NCBI RefSeq assembly: GCF_002368415.1
Contig: NZ_AP018290.1
Span: forward strand, 1,181,470-1,245,469
Length of the DNA: 64,000 nucleotides
Direction of reading: 5' to 3'
From: Calothrix sp. NIES-4105
Lineage (GTDB): Bacteria; Cyanobacteriota; Cyanobacteriia; Cyanobacteriales; Nostocaceae
Shown: positions 15,669 through 23,644 of the stretch, piece after piece
How the letters are laid out: every line of letters starts with the position of its first letter
How positions within the stretch are numbered: the stretch's first letter is position 1
Made by a program: the position numbers and the translations under genes
Notes under the pieces: generated by a model
What the model saw: only the letters and a program-made list of their open reading frames with translations
Told to the model about the DNA's origin: nothing
The model's database searches: none

Positions 15669-15966
15669 AAGGTTTGTGGTTCATCGAATTTTCTTAACCG
15701 AGCAGTATTGCATTCGGTTTATAGTAAGTTTACTCAATACCTTAGTACAATATTTTGCTACCACACCACTAATTTGGATTGATAACGTAGTTCCTTTGCC
15801 TCATCCACTCGCTCACCGTCAAAACAAAATTATTAAGCTATTATCTAGAATTAAACGCAAGCGTTCCTCCTAAATAAGAAATCTTCCAAGTTAAGAATTT
15901 CTAAAATTTGACTTTACGAATGCAGATTCTCGCTGACAAAAGAAATTTTTATGCTATATTGTGTTT
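15669..15966. other. Gene-poor stretch with a possible protein fragment
   Basis: A forward open stretch ending at 15873 reads LVQYFATTPLIWIDNVVPLP then HPLAHRQNKIIKLL. The VPLPHP part resembles the C-terminus of uracil-DNA glycosylase family proteins, but the match is weak and there is no proper start. It is probably another gene remnant. The rest is AT-rich sequence leading to the tRNA. Confidence 0.3.
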
Positions 15967-16038
15967 GGGTGACTAGCTCAATGGTAGAGCATAGGACTCT
16001 TAATCCTCAGGTTCTGGGTTCGAGACCCAGGTCACCCA
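15967..16038 (+). tRNA. tRNA-Lys (anticodon CUU)
   Basis: A 72-base cloverleaf. Acceptor GGGTGAC pairs with GTCACCC; the D arm contains AGCTCAATGGTAGAGC; the T arm GGTTCGAGACC is standard. The anticodon loop CTCTTAA gives CUU, reading AAG. The outermost anticodon-stem pair (T with C) is mismatched. CCA is not encoded. A reverse gene and decayed remnants flank it. Confidence 0.93.
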
Positions 16039-16211
16039 CCTTACAATGTAGCCATGAGTGAGCGCAAACTCTTGATAATCATCCCAATAGCTGCAAACAT
16101 CTCGGAAACGCTGGCAATCGTTTGTGCTTTATCAACCCGTCTTGATATAAGCGGTTGCTTGATGTTGGGTACAGGCGCCTGTAGGTGATGTGATGATCAG
16201 CCACAGCTTGT

Positions 16212-16595
16212 TTATTGGTTACTCAACCCCTCAAGACGGTCAAGGATGCGACGGTTTTCCGTTTGCAATTCGAGTATATCCGTGCGGTCTTCCACCAATT
16301 GTGTTTCGTGGGATTGAACAACGTTAGTAAGACAATCAACTGAGCCAGCTATAGCCATAACTGAGTTAGCTATGGTTCTAACTGAGTCTCTGAGTTCGCT
16401 GACCGATGTAGCAAGCCCAGTTACTTGTACGCTTATTACCTCAACAGAAGCCCGCAATTCGGCGGTAGATTGCCGTAACTCAGCGTTTGATTGCCGCAAC
16501 TCGGCGTTTAACGCAACTTGGTTGTCCATTTGTTGAGACACGCGCTCTAAAGTAGCCTCAATGCGATCTAATCTACCTGGTTGAGATTCACTCAT
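16212..16595 (-). CDS. Coiled-coil protein of unknown function
   Basis: 127 residues, almost entirely heptad-patterned. After MSESQPGRLDRIEATLERVS it has repeated ELRQSNAELRQSTAELRAS units and hydrophobic V/I/A spacing to the C-terminus (LELQTENRRILDRLEGLS). Similar short coiled-coil proteins are common in filamentous cyanobacteria without a known role. Ribosome site AAGGAAG is just upstream of the ATG. No membrane segment is seen. Confidence 0.8.
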   Translation of the reverse strand: MSESQPGRLDRIEATLERVSQQMDNQVALNAELRQSNAELRQSTAELRASVEVISVQVTGLATSVSELRDSVRTIANSVMAIAGSVDCLTNVVQSHETQLVEDRTDILELQTENRRILDRLEGLSNQ

Positions 16596-17095
16596 AATTC
16601 TTCCTTTTCTATATCATCAATTTAATAAACCAAATTGCTAGTTATTAAATTATAAGTACTTTTCATACGGAGATATTACACGTTAGGCTTGACAATAAAG
16701 TAGTAATGAAAATGCTATTTTGTTTTTAGATAATCCAGCAAATAACATCACTATTGCTGTTCGACAACAATAGTAATTTAGACTTATTCTACCACAATTA
16801 CAGTACCGGATAAAATAAAATTTGGTATCTAAATGATACTGAGCGTGAATTACGCACACCCTTTTTAAGACCTCTACCTACAGTTAGACAAAATTTTTCA
16901 ACAATTTATTCACAAAGATTTCATCAAATTACGGAATACTATAACAAAGTAGTGAAATTAATTAATAGAAACACAGGGCGTTAATTATCTACTTAGCGAA
17001 AAATTATAATAATTATACTTGCTAGTTACGTGATAGTTAAATTAGCAACTACTTATTTGTTTATTTAATCACAAAAAATTATGAGGCGTGACGAT
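16596..17095. other. 500-base AT-rich intergenic region
   Basis: Between the coiled-coil gene (reverse) and the L,D-transpeptidase (forward), presumably holding both promoters. TTGACA occurs at 16689 without a convincing -10 at normal spacing. No ORF or clear repeat was recognised. Confidence 0.5.
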
Positions 17096-17626
17096 ATGAA
17101 AGTCAGCGACCGTAAAAGCTTAAAATGTAAGCTGTCATTACTGACGGTTATTTCCGTTTTGACTACTTTTAATATAGCAACCCCTATCGCAATGTCGGCG
17201 CCTGCTCCAACTGCGGTAGTATCAAAGTCACAGCTAATAACTCAAAAAATTAATGAGTTAAAGCAGTCACAAGAACGCTGGATAGAAATAAATCTCAAAC
17301 AGCAAAAATTAACTGCTTGGGAAGGAAACAAAGTAATATATACTGTCCCTGTTTCCACAGGTAAAAAGTCTACTCCTACACTTACAGGAGTTTACGCAGT
17401 TCAAACCAAGTTACGCAAAGCTAGAATGCGCGGCGATGACTATGATATTCCCGATGTACCTTATACAATGTACTACGATGGCAACTATGGAATTCACGGC
17501 GCCTACTGGCACAATAACTTTGGTACACCAGTGAGTCACGGTTGCGTCAACCTACCACCAAAAAAAGCACAGTTAATATACAACTGGGCAAAAGTAGGAA
17601 CTCCCGTAGTCGTCCGTAAAAGTTAA
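17096..17626 (+). CDS. L,D-transpeptidase (YkuD domain), exported
   Basis: 176 residues from the ATG at 17096, preceded at good spacing by GAGG (17083-17086). An in-frame ATG at 17081 has no ribosome site. A hydrophobic signal (LSLLTVISVLTTFNIAT, then APA) directs export. The YkuD core has WIEINLKQQKLTAWEG, GKKSTPTLTGVY, the conserved IHGAYW and the catalytic SHGCVNL, with Cys at residue 150 of this start. These enzymes make 3-3 peptidoglycan cross-links or attach proteins in the periplasm. It is monocistronic, with a hairpin right after it. Confidence 0.9.
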   Translation: MKVSDRKSLKCKLSLLTVISVLTTFNIATPIAMSAPAPTAVVSKSQLITQKINELKQSQERWIEINLKQQKLTAWEGNKVIYTVPVSTGKKSTPTLTGVYAVQTKLRKARMRGDDYDIPDVPYTMYYDGNYGIHGAYWHNNFGTPVSHGCVNLPPKKAQLIYNWAKVGTPVVVRKS

Positions 17627-17638
17627 TATTTTATTTTT

Positions 17639-17655
17639 GTGCGCCATTGGCGCAC
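17639..17655. terminator. GTGCGCCATTGGCGCAC hairpin between convergent genes
   Basis: A near-perfect 17-bp palindrome between two convergent stops (17626 and 17663), with T-rich sequence on one side and an A-rich run on the other. It could end transcription from both directions. Almost the same sequence is at 7221-7237, so it may also be a dispersed repeat. Confidence 0.6.
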
Positions 17656-17662
17656 AAAATAT

Positions 17663-18241
17663 CTACTCTACATCAAGCTGTATTTCATAACCTAGTCTTT
17701 TAGGCAATGAAATTTTGTATACATCACCTTGGTTCATTTCCCCCGGTTCCTTCATCCGACTTAACGCTGTTACGACTTCATCTGAGTTTGCCGTCAAGAT
17801 AACAACGGGTGTCTCGCAAGCTATAGGAAAATCATGCCATGTACCTAGGTGCAGTAATAAACCGTGTCCTGCTGGGAAACGTAAAGCTTTAACTTGATTT
17901 AAATTCGGTAATTTTTGATTATCATTATCATGATTAGGAGGCGCCATAACCATGATAAAGGGAGACTGTCCCAACCCAATAAACATTTGGGTCATATGCA
18001 TATGACGTTCTAACCAAACAATATTAGGATATCCCGGCATAATTTTAGCAGTTCTAAAAGTGGCAGTACCGCGATAGCTAAAGTCGATATTTTCACCTTC
18101 AAGAACACGCTCTTGGTAAAAGGGTATTCCCAAACCGGGTTTACTTACATCGTCACCAAGTAAATATCCATATGGTTTAATATTTTCTTGGTTGGCATCG
18201 ATAACGGGAATCGTGAGAGTTTTAGTTTGTGATATTGTCAT
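17663..18241 (-). CDS. Ureidoglycolate lyase-like protein (AllA family)
   Basis: 192 residues. Cupin-type features include IVWLERHMHMTQMFIGLG (the conserved H-x-x-x-Q-x-F/F-I pattern of AllA), PFIMVMAPP, ALRFPAGHGLLLHLGTWHDF and VVILTANSDEV. AllA converts ureidoglycolate to glyoxylate and urea in allantoin breakdown. It is downstream of a NodB-like deacetylase that could serve an earlier ureide step, 71 bases away. I am fairly sure of the family; the exact substrate is not proven. Confidence 0.8.
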   Translation of the reverse strand: MTISQTKTLTIPVIDANQENIKPYGYLLGDDVSKPGLGIPFYQERVLEGENIDFSYRGTATFRTAKIMPGYPNIVWLERHMHMTQMFIGLGQSPFIMVMAPPNHDNDNQKLPNLNQVKALRFPAGHGLLLHLGTWHDFPIACETPVVILTANSDEVVTALSRMKEPGEMNQGDVYKISLPKRLGYEIQLDVE

Positions 18242-18279
18242 TCTTGATTAACTTTTAACTCCTAACTCTTAACTCGTAA

Positions 18280-18341
18280 GGTGCGTGAAGGCTACTAGAC
18301 CACTAACTTCGTTTAAGAATTCTTGGTAGCCTTCACGCACC
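18280..18341. repeat. 16-bp inverted repeat GGTGCGTGAAGGCTAC with 30-base loop
   Basis: GGTGCGTGAAGGCTAC (18280-18295) and its exact complement (18326-18341) form a long hairpin. The right arm and loop encode the last residues and stop of the deacetylase gene ending at 18313. Related arms, GGTGCGTGAC and GTGCGTGAT, occur at 48168-48227 and 50124-50146. Confidence 0.75.
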
Positions 18342-19185
18342 CTACATGTTCGTATATTGATTCACCTGTAGTTATCCAGGTATTGGGCTTGTTTTTAATA
18401 TATGATAAACATTGTTTTAGGTATTTCATCCGTAGCGGTTGACCAACTATGAAGGGATGTAGACCTATTGCCATCACCCGCGCGGTTTTTTCGCCATCTA
18501 TCCAAAGCTGGTCAAACTGGTCTTGTATCGCTTCCGCAAATTGAGCGCCAGAATATCTATTACTTAAGCATAATGTAATATCATTAGCTTCAATCGTATA
18601 AGGTATAGCTAACATCCGACCGTTTTGAACGGGATACCAATAAGGTTGGTCATCGTTAACCCAGTCAGCAGTATATACTATCCCTTTTGAGTGCAATAAT
18701 TCAAAAGTTGACTCTGTGATTGAAAATCCTGGCGTTAACCATCCTTTGGGTAGTTTACCAGTAGCTTGCTTTAATAAACTTAACGTCTTATCAATTGTTT
18801 GCACCTCAGTCTCTCTATCCATAGAGCTATGCCCTGTGGAATTATTGATACCATGAGCCATAACTTCCCAGCCATAATTCTGTATAGCTGTCATAATTTC
18901 AGGATATAAAGTGCAAATTTCACCATTGACTGCTGCTGTTACAGGTATGGATAACTCAGCGAACAACTCAAATAGGCGCCATATTCCAACTCTATTACCA
19001 TAATCTCGCCAACCATAGTTAGCAATTTCAGGTTGACTGTTTAAATGTGGTTGAATAGCAGTCCCAAGTTTACCAAAAGTAAAATGTTCGATATTCATGA
19101 CAACCCAAACAGCGACTCGTTCGTTATTGGGTAGCTTCAAAGCTGGGCGCCTGTCTATAGGGTTGTAAGATGGTGGATGCAGCAT
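18313..19185 (-). CDS. NodB-like polysaccharide deacetylase family protein (PuuE/allantoinase-like)
   Basis: 290 residues. It has AVWVVMNIEHFTFGK, NYGWRDYGNRVGIWRLFELF, GWEVMAHGINNS and LKQATGKLPKGWLTPGFS, the arrangement found in PuuE-type cofactor-light allantoinases and related NodB-fold amidohydrolases. The usual NodB Asp-Asp start is replaced by N-I-E. It is 21 bases downstream of pnuC and upstream of an AllA-like gene, which supports a role in ureide or other C-N bond cleavage. The last residues (GCVKATKNS) are encoded inside a dispersed hairpin repeat, so the natural C-terminus has been replaced. Confidence 0.8.
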   Translation of the reverse strand: MLHPPSYNPIDRRPALKLPNNERVAVWVVMNIEHFTFGKLGTAIQPHLNSQPEIANYGWRDYGNRVGIWRLFELFAELSIPVTAAVNGEICTLYPEIMTAIQNYGWEVMAHGINNSTGHSSMDRETEVQTIDKTLSLLKQATGKLPKGWLTPGFSITESTFELLHSKGIVYTADWVNDDQPYWYPVQNGRMLAIPYTIEANDITLCLSNRYSGAQFAEAIQDQFDQLWIDGEKTARVMAIGLHPFIVGQPLRMKYLKQCLSYIKNKPNTWITTGESIYEHVGCVKATKNS

Positions 19186-19206
19186 AACTAAAAGTTCGTA
19201 TAATTA

Positions 19207-19857
19207 TCACAACGAAGCAATTTTAGCTTTCTTTAACCAGGATATTAAGCCGTATACTGCCATAAACAGCAAAATCACATAAAGCAAAGCAATAAATTTA
19301 ACGCCTTTGACATAGTAAAGCCAAATACCAATACCGTCTACAATTAACCAGTAGTACCAACTTTCAAGCTTCATAAGCGCCATGAGCCACATTGCAGTAA
19401 AACTCATGATGGTTGTCAGCGCATCTAAATAAGGAAAAGAAGCTTTTTCTGGAAATAATGCGGGAACTAATAAATGTATTCGACTCATTAATGCTCCCAT
19501 TGCAAATGCGAGTGCCAATGTTACTCCAGCAACTAAAATAATTCTACGCGGTGGACTGTAACGAATTGTTAAGATTTTACCCGTATCCTTCAATGGTGTA
19601 CTCCATCGCCACCACCCATATATACTAACTATGATAAAATACAATTGTTCTAACATATCCGAATACAACCGGATTTGAAAGAAAAGTATCATATATAATA
19701 TTGAACTAACTATACCAACAAACCAATTCAACATTTTTTGTTTGGTAATTAGCCACGTAGCCCATAGATATAGAATTGTGCCAATAAATTCAATATAGCT
19801 CATTGGATATCCAATAATTGTGAAAGCTATATTATTTACACTCCAAAAATCTAGCAT
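19207..19857 (-). CDS. pnuC: Nicotinamide riboside / NMN-type transporter PnuC
   Basis: 216 residues, mostly membrane: about seven hydrophobic helices. It has the PnuC signature NWFVGIVSSILYMILFFQIR, then LYSDMLEQLYFI, YGWWRW and the late ESWYYWLIVDGIGIWLYYVK. PnuC carries nicotinamide riboside across the inner membrane by facilitated diffusion, driven by intracellular phosphorylation. The upstream gene is a NadR-like ribosylnicotinamide kinase/adenylyltransferase, which fits. The full-length start at 19857 matches the family N-terminus (FWSVNNIAF). Confidence 0.9.
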   Translation of the reverse strand: MLDFWSVNNIAFTIIGYPMSYIEFIGTILYLWATWLITKQKMLNWFVGIVSSILYMILFFQIRLYSDMLEQLYFIIVSIYGWWRWSTPLKDTGKILTIRYSPPRRIILVAGVTLALAFAMGALMSRIHLLVPALFPEKASFPYLDALTTIMSFTAMWLMALMKLESWYYWLIVDGIGIWLYYVKGVKFIALLYVILLFMAVYGLISWLKKAKIASL

Positions 19858-19903
19858 TCAGATATAACAATCCTCAAGAATTTGTAAAATTTCTCTTTCT
19901 CTC

Positions 19904-19934
19904 TTCCCTTTGTGTCCTTTGTGTCTTTGTGGTT
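19904..19934 (-). repeat. Dispersed CACAAAGGACACAAAGG repeat
   Basis: Read on the reverse strand, this is another copy of the CCACAAAGACACAAAGGACAC family, in the gap between nadR and pnuC. Confidence 0.6.
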
Positions 19935-19997
19935 AATCAAATAAACATACAGCAAATTTCGGGTAAATGCAGTACAAAAATAATGCTTGAAACATCT

Positions 19998-20025
19998 GTA
20001 GAGACGTTAGATATAACGTCTCTAC
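19998..20025. repeat. 28-bp palindrome of the GTAGAGACG...CGTCTCTAC family
   Basis: GTAGAGACGTTA pairs perfectly with TAACGTCTCTAC around a 4-base centre. It lies between the nadR-like gene and pnuC, downstream of the former. Confidence 0.8.
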
Positions 20026-20056
20026 ATGTATCACATGAATACGCAACCTGCTGTAA

Positions 20057-21139
20057 TTATAATAAATGAACCACAAAGGGCACATAATCCGGAGGATTTC
20101 CCGCAGGGTAGAACACAAAGAAAGAAGGTAAGATCAAAGAGAGTAAATTACTGTACTTTCGATATTGAGATAAAACTTTTTTAACAGATTGAATACGCAC
20201 GTCAAGATTACCTTGTAAACGGAAGAATGGAATTTTTCTGATAATTAGCTCGCTCTCAATTTGTCTTTGAAATATTCTGCGGTTTGCCTCTCCCGAACGG
20301 TCATAAGTATCATCATAGCTCATATCATCCGAACAAAGAAACACTAAATCATACCTTGAAGCAGATTGATCAGCAAGTTGTACTAACTCTGGCGCCGCTG
20401 TATTATGATAATATAGCGAAAAATGATAAGTCGTTAGTGCATTAGTATCTGTAAACAAGTATTGATTAGCTTGACGTAATAAAATTTCTTCTCGCTCTAA
20501 ATGTCCTTGTGCAATCTCTACTAATTGCATAAGCGAAAGTCTTCGATTAACTTGATGCCGTTCCCAATACTCGCGACCATATTCTGGCATCCATTTAGTA
20601 TTATAGTCTTGGGCTAATTGTGATGCAATCGTTGTTTTACCAGTAGAAGGGGCGCCAAGAAAAAGAACATTAGTTATTAAATCGCGGTATACTAACGGAT
20701 GTAAATACGAACGATGTGCATAAGTATCTTTTCTAATTTGAGTAGCTGAAATCGGTATATTATTTCGCTCACAATCAACAAGACGATTTACGGCGCCTAA
20801 TGCTTGACTAACATGTGTACCGTAAAATTCACTACAATAAAAATGAGTAATTTTCCTAGATTGTAAATGCTTGAGAATATAATCCTCGTGCATTTTCTTA
20901 ATTTCGGGTGTAAGCCCAATTTCACTTGGACCATCCCAAGCTTCAATCACCTCAATATTAGGATAAAGTACACGTAACCAATTCGCGCGGACAGCAAGAG
21001 GGATATTTGTAACTTCCGGAGAATCATAAATCATCACAACAACCTCATCCATCTCCGAAATAGCAGTCTCAATAACAAACTGATGTCCCTTATGAAGAGG
21101 AGCATATTTACCCAATGTTAACCCGCACTTACCAACCAT
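20057..21139 (-). CDS. nadR: NadR-like bifunctional NMN adenylyltransferase / ribosylnicotinamide kinase
   Basis: 360 residues. The N-terminal nucleotidyltransferase half has the HxGH motif as HKGH (16-19) and ISATQIRKD near 130. The second half is a P-loop kinase with GAPSTGKTT (162-170), MPEYGREYWE and FTDTNALTT. It lacks the N-terminal HTH of enterobacterial NadR, so it is an enzyme only. It salvages nicotinamide riboside to NAD with pnuC downstream. The last 20 or so residues (VFYPAGNPP..., FVVHLL) are the translation of a dispersed CACAAAGG repeat, so the native end is lost or extended. Confidence 0.88.
   Translation of the reverse strand: MVGKCGLTLGKYAPLHKGHQFVIETAISEMDEVVVMIYDSPEVTNIPLAVRANWLRVLYPNIEVIEAWDGPSEIGLTPEIKKMHEDYILKHLQSRKITHFYCSEFYGTHVSQALGAVNRLVDCERNNIPISATQIRKDTYAHRSYLHPLVYRDLITNVLFLGAPSTGKTTIASQLAQDYNTKWMPEYGREYWERHQVNRRLSLMQLVEIAQGHLEREEILLRQANQYLFTDTNALTTYHFSLYYHNTAAPELVQLADQSASRYDLVFLCSDDMSYDDTYDRSGEANRRIFQRQIESELIIRKIPFFRLQGNLDVRIQSVKKVLSQYRKYSNLLSLILPSFFVFYPAGNPPDYVPFVVHLL
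20068..20128 (+). repeat. CCACAAAGGGCACA repeat interrupted by an insertion
   Basis: CCACAAAGGGCACA is followed by about 30 unrelated bases (TAATCCGGAGGATTTCCCGC...) and then CACAAAGAAAGAAGG, so the repeat is split. It overlaps the 3' end of the nadR-like gene. Confidence 0.55.
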
Positions 21140-21176
21140 AAATTTTAATATAAATGTAGATTAATCTATTATCCAT

Positions 21177-21210
21177 TCTTTCTTTGTGTCCTTTGTGCCC
21201 TTTGTGGTTC
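21177..21210 (-). repeat. Dispersed CCACAAAGGGCACAAAGGAC repeat
   Basis: On the reverse strand it reads CCACAAAGGGCACAAAGGAC then ACAAAGAAAG. It lies between the divergent nadR-like and dienelactone hydrolase genes. Confidence 0.6.
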
Positions 21211-21304
21211 ATTCCTCATATTAAAATTTTTACTTCGCACTTAAAAATCCTATATATACTTATATTAAATACTAAAAGTAAAAGTTACTCATCAAGCATA
21301 TATC

Positions 21305-22132
21305 ATGCCAGAAATCACGCGCCGAGAATTTATAGCAACTGCCACCCTAGCAACAGGTTTCGCGCTTGCAGTGCAACCTATTTCAGCCAAGGTTATCACA
21401 ACTAATACAAAAGGACTAATAGCAGGCGCCGTGAAAATACCTGTAGCGGATGGAGAAATACCAGCTTACCGCGCGCAACCAAGCGAAGGTGCAAACTTCC
21501 CCATAGTTTTAGTCATTCAAGAAATCTTTGGTGTTCACGAACATATCCAAGATGTTACCAGACGCTTTGCTAAACTAGGATACCTAGCAATAGCTCCAGA
21601 ATTATTTGTGCGTCAAGGTGACGTGTCTAAGTTAAATAGTATTGAAGAAATTCGTCCCATTGTGGCGAAAGTTCCAGATGCACAAGTACTATCTGACCTT
21701 GATGCAACGGTTAACTGGGCAGTAAAGTCATCCAAAGGAAATGCGAATAGATTAGGAATAACAGGATTTTGCTGGGGTGGTAGAATCACATGGTTATACG
21801 CAGCACATAATCCCAAAGTTAAAGCTGGAGTTGCATGGTATGGGCGCCTGGTGGGTGACAAAACAGAAATTACACCTCAGCATCCCATAGATATCGCCTC
21901 ATTACTAACGGTACCCGTTCTAGGATTATATGGTGGTAAAGATACGGGTATTCCTTTAAATACAGTCGAACAAATGCGCGCGCAGCTAAATAAAAATAGT
22001 AAATCCAAAATAATTGTTTACCCTGACGCACCACACGCTTTTTTCGCTGATTATCGTCCATCTTACCGTGAGAAAGAAGCAAAAGACGGCTGGAAACAAC
22101 TTCAAAAATGGTTTAAACAACATGGGTTGTAA
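21305..22132 (+). CDS. Dienelactone hydrolase family protein with Tat-like signal
   Basis: 275 residues. The N-terminus [20 protein letters not shown] looks like a twin-arginine signal (RREF), so the protein is probably exported folded. The DLH fold follows: [12 protein letters not shown], nucleophile Cys156 in GFCWGGR, Asp213 in YGGKD and His244 in APHAFF, giving a complete Cys-Asp-His triad. Such enzymes hydrolyse lactones or esters; the true substrate is unknown. The catalytic arrangement and length are normal. Confidence 0.9.
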   Translation: MPEITRREFIATATLATGFALAVQPISAKVITTNTKGLIAGAVKIPVADGEIPAYRAQPSEGANFPIVLVIQEIFGVHEHIQDVTRRFAKLGYLAIAPELFVRQGDVSKLNSIEEIRPIVAKVPDAQVLSDLDATVNWAVKSSKGNANRLGITGFCWGGRITWLYAAHNPKVKAGVAWYGRLVGDKTEITPQHPIDIASLLTVPVLGLYGGKDTGIPLNTVEQMRAQLNKNSKSKIIVYPDAPHAFFADYRPSYREKEAKDGWKQLQKWFKQHGL

Positions 22133-22197
22133 AACAGTTATGATGCGTGCCAATGCATAAAGTAAAAAACTATAACATGTAAGGAGCAAGTAAAATT

Positions 22198-22458
22198 ATG
22201 GAAACACGCTTAGGAAGTATAGTAATGAAAACTGACCAAGAAAGAAAAGAAATAATCGATGCTATCAATGTATTGTTAAACCAAGCATACGACAGTACTT
22301 TAGATGAAATTCATGCATTATTAAAGCGGATAGAAGAAGACGACAATGATTTAAGAGCATATCATGCTGCTAAAAGTAATATAGAAAATAATATTACTAT
22401 CGCATGGGAAGATATTAAACAAGAAATCGCTAATGAGAGAAAAAAGAACGTGGCATGA
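22198..22458 (+). CDS. Putative RelB-like antitoxin
   Basis: 86 residues, acidic and helical (TDQERKEIIDAINVLLNQAY, DEIHALLKRIEEDDNDLRAY). AAGGAG is upstream. Its stop overlaps the start of the RelE-like reading frame (ATGA at 22455-22458), the usual antitoxin-toxin coupling. No DNA-binding motif was recognised. The call rests mainly on the coupled toxin remnant. Confidence 0.6.
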   Translation: METRLGSIVMKTDQERKEIIDAINVLLNQAYDSTLDEIHALLKRIEEDDNDLRAYHAAKSNIENNITIAWEDIKQEIANERKKNVA

Positions 22459-22718
22459 ATTACAAAGTTAAATTTACCAAGGGTGCTATAAAAATGTTTA
22501 AAAAATTGTCTCAATAATTACAAGACCGTATACAACCCAAAATTGATCATTCGGCTATAGAACCTCGTCCAGACGGGGTAAAAAAGCTAAAAGGTGAAGA
22601 AAACTCATATCGAATTAGAGTAGGTGATTATCGCGTTATCTACGAAATTTTTGATGATGTTTTAGTGGTAAAGGTTATAGAGGTAGGACATCGTAGTGAA
22701 ATTTATAAAGATATGTGA
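22455..22718 (+). pseudogene. RelE/ParE-type toxin interrupted by an in-frame stop
   Basis: The frame starts with MNYKVKFTKGAIKMFKKLSQ, meets a TAA at 22515-22517, and continues as LQDRIQPKIDHSAIEP, VKKLKGEENSYRIRVGDYRV and EVGHRSEIYKDM to TGA at 22716. The order (K-x-L, Y-R-I-R-V-G-D-Y-R-V-I-Y, H-R) is that of RelE/ParE toxins, about 87 residues. One base change (for example GAA to TAA) would restore it. The toxin is most likely dead, leaving the antitoxin alone. Confidence 0.8.
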
Positions 22719-22795
22719 AAATGATTTCCATGAAAAATCCTTGCTCTTTTGCGTGTAGAAGCAGTCAGAATTAAAAATTAAAAATACATATAAAA

Positions 22796-23155
22796 TTAAG
22801 AATTTGAACTTACTCGGCGAAGAAACTCTATATTTAACTCTAACTTATTTCCCAACCACAAAGCATGTTTGGTGTGATCTGCCACATCATCACCAGTACT
22901 TGCATGAACGAGTATATCTAAATCTTCTCGATTTAACATTAACCAAGGAACCAAGGAAGCAAACTGCTCACATGCAAACGCTACTTGATACATTGATTTT
23001 GGATGTGGGCCGATAGGTTTCTCGTGCCATCGACCTAATACTATCTCAAAATTGGCGCCTAATTTTTCACGTACACGCGCGGCTGCATCATGAGTTTCTG
23101 TATCAAAGTAAACATGAGCATGGAAACCAGTAATTTCTGAAACTTCTTTTTTCAT
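22796..23155 (-). CDS. DOPA 4,5-dioxygenase family protein
   Basis: 119 residues, the family's usual length. It contains GFHAHVYFD, VLGRWHEKPIGPHPKSMYQV and LDILVHASTGDD. The conserved histidines in HAH, WHE, PHP and VHA are the candidate metal ligands of this small extradiol-type dioxygenase family. The substrate in cyanobacteria is unknown. The gene stands alone. Confidence 0.85.
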   Translation of the reverse strand: MKKEVSEITGFHAHVYFDTETHDAAARVREKLGANFEIVLGRWHEKPIGPHPKSMYQVAFACEQFASLVPWLMLNREDLDILVHASTGDDVADHTKHALWLGNKLELNIEFLRRVSSNS

Positions 23156-23337
23156 AATTTTTACTCTTTATGCTTAATTCTCAAGTCTAGTGTATATGAT
23201 GTGCTGATATTATACCCCAATTAATTTCAAAACATATTTAAAGTTTATACAATCTCAATTTATTTTTAATAATAATTTCATTTTAGATGTTAATAAAAAT
23301 TATTAATTTTATTATAACAAATTATTTTCAAATATAA

Positions 23338-23358
23338 ATGGGGGAATAAAACCCCCAT
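23338..23358. repeat. ATGGGGG / CCCCCAT hairpin upstream of a small gene
   Basis: A 7-bp perfect stem with a 7-base A/T loop, 13 bases upstream of a strong Shine-Dalgarno (AAAGGAGGTT at 23371). It may influence translation or stability of the mRNA for the gene at 23386, or end transcription from upstream. The rest of 23156-23337 is AT-rich with nothing recognised. Confidence 0.5.
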
Positions 23359-23385
23359 CTAAAAGCAAAAAAAGGAGGTTAATTA

Positions 23386-23580
23386 TTGAGTAAGAACGTT
23401 AATGGTAACGGTCATCGAATTTGGAACCCTGTTAAAATTTTTATCCGTCTTATCCAAAGAATTTGGAAAAAGCAGGATTTAATTTCAGGAGAAACATACC
23501 TCGTTGACTTAGAAGTTGTAAAGCAAGATCTGGATGACATCGCAGATGACCCAGATGAGCAAAACAACACAAATAACTAA
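23386..23580 (+). CDS. Small protein of unknown function with TTG start
   Basis: 64 residues. There is no ATG at the 5' end, but a near-consensus AAAGGAGGTT lies 5 bases before the TTG at 23386, so TTG is the likely start. The middle is basic and amphipathic (WNPVKIFIRLIQRIWKKQD) and the tail acidic (VKQDLDDIADDPDEQ). A strong hairpin with T-rich tail follows at 23594. I do not recognise the family. The basic amphipathic part could contact membrane or nucleic acid. Confidence 0.65.
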   Translation: MSKNVNGNGHRIWNPVKIFIRLIQRIWKKQDLISGETYLVDLEVVKQDLDDIADDPDEQNNTNN

Positions 23581-23593
23581 AATGTAATTAGTT

Positions 23594-23622
23594 GCCCCTA
23601 GCTAGCACCTAGGGGCTTTACT
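23594..23622 (+). terminator. Rho-independent-type terminator
   Basis: GCCCCTAG (23594-23601) pairs perfectly with CTAGGGGC (23609-23616) across a 7-base loop, followed by TTTACTTT. It comes 13 bases after the stop of the small TTG-start gene. Confidence 0.8.
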
Positions 23623-23644
23623 TTAAATTAACATATACTTTATT

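Noticed and set aside
15634-15873. A 79-codon forward ORF before the tRNA
   Set aside because: Its first half is the 28-bp palindrome and junk; only the last part resembles a protein, so it is listed as a possible fragment.
16054-16190. A 44-codon forward ORF (MSERKLLIIIPIAANISE...) after the tRNA
   Set aside because: No ribosome site and no family resemblance; it may be a shadow in the tRNA downstream region.
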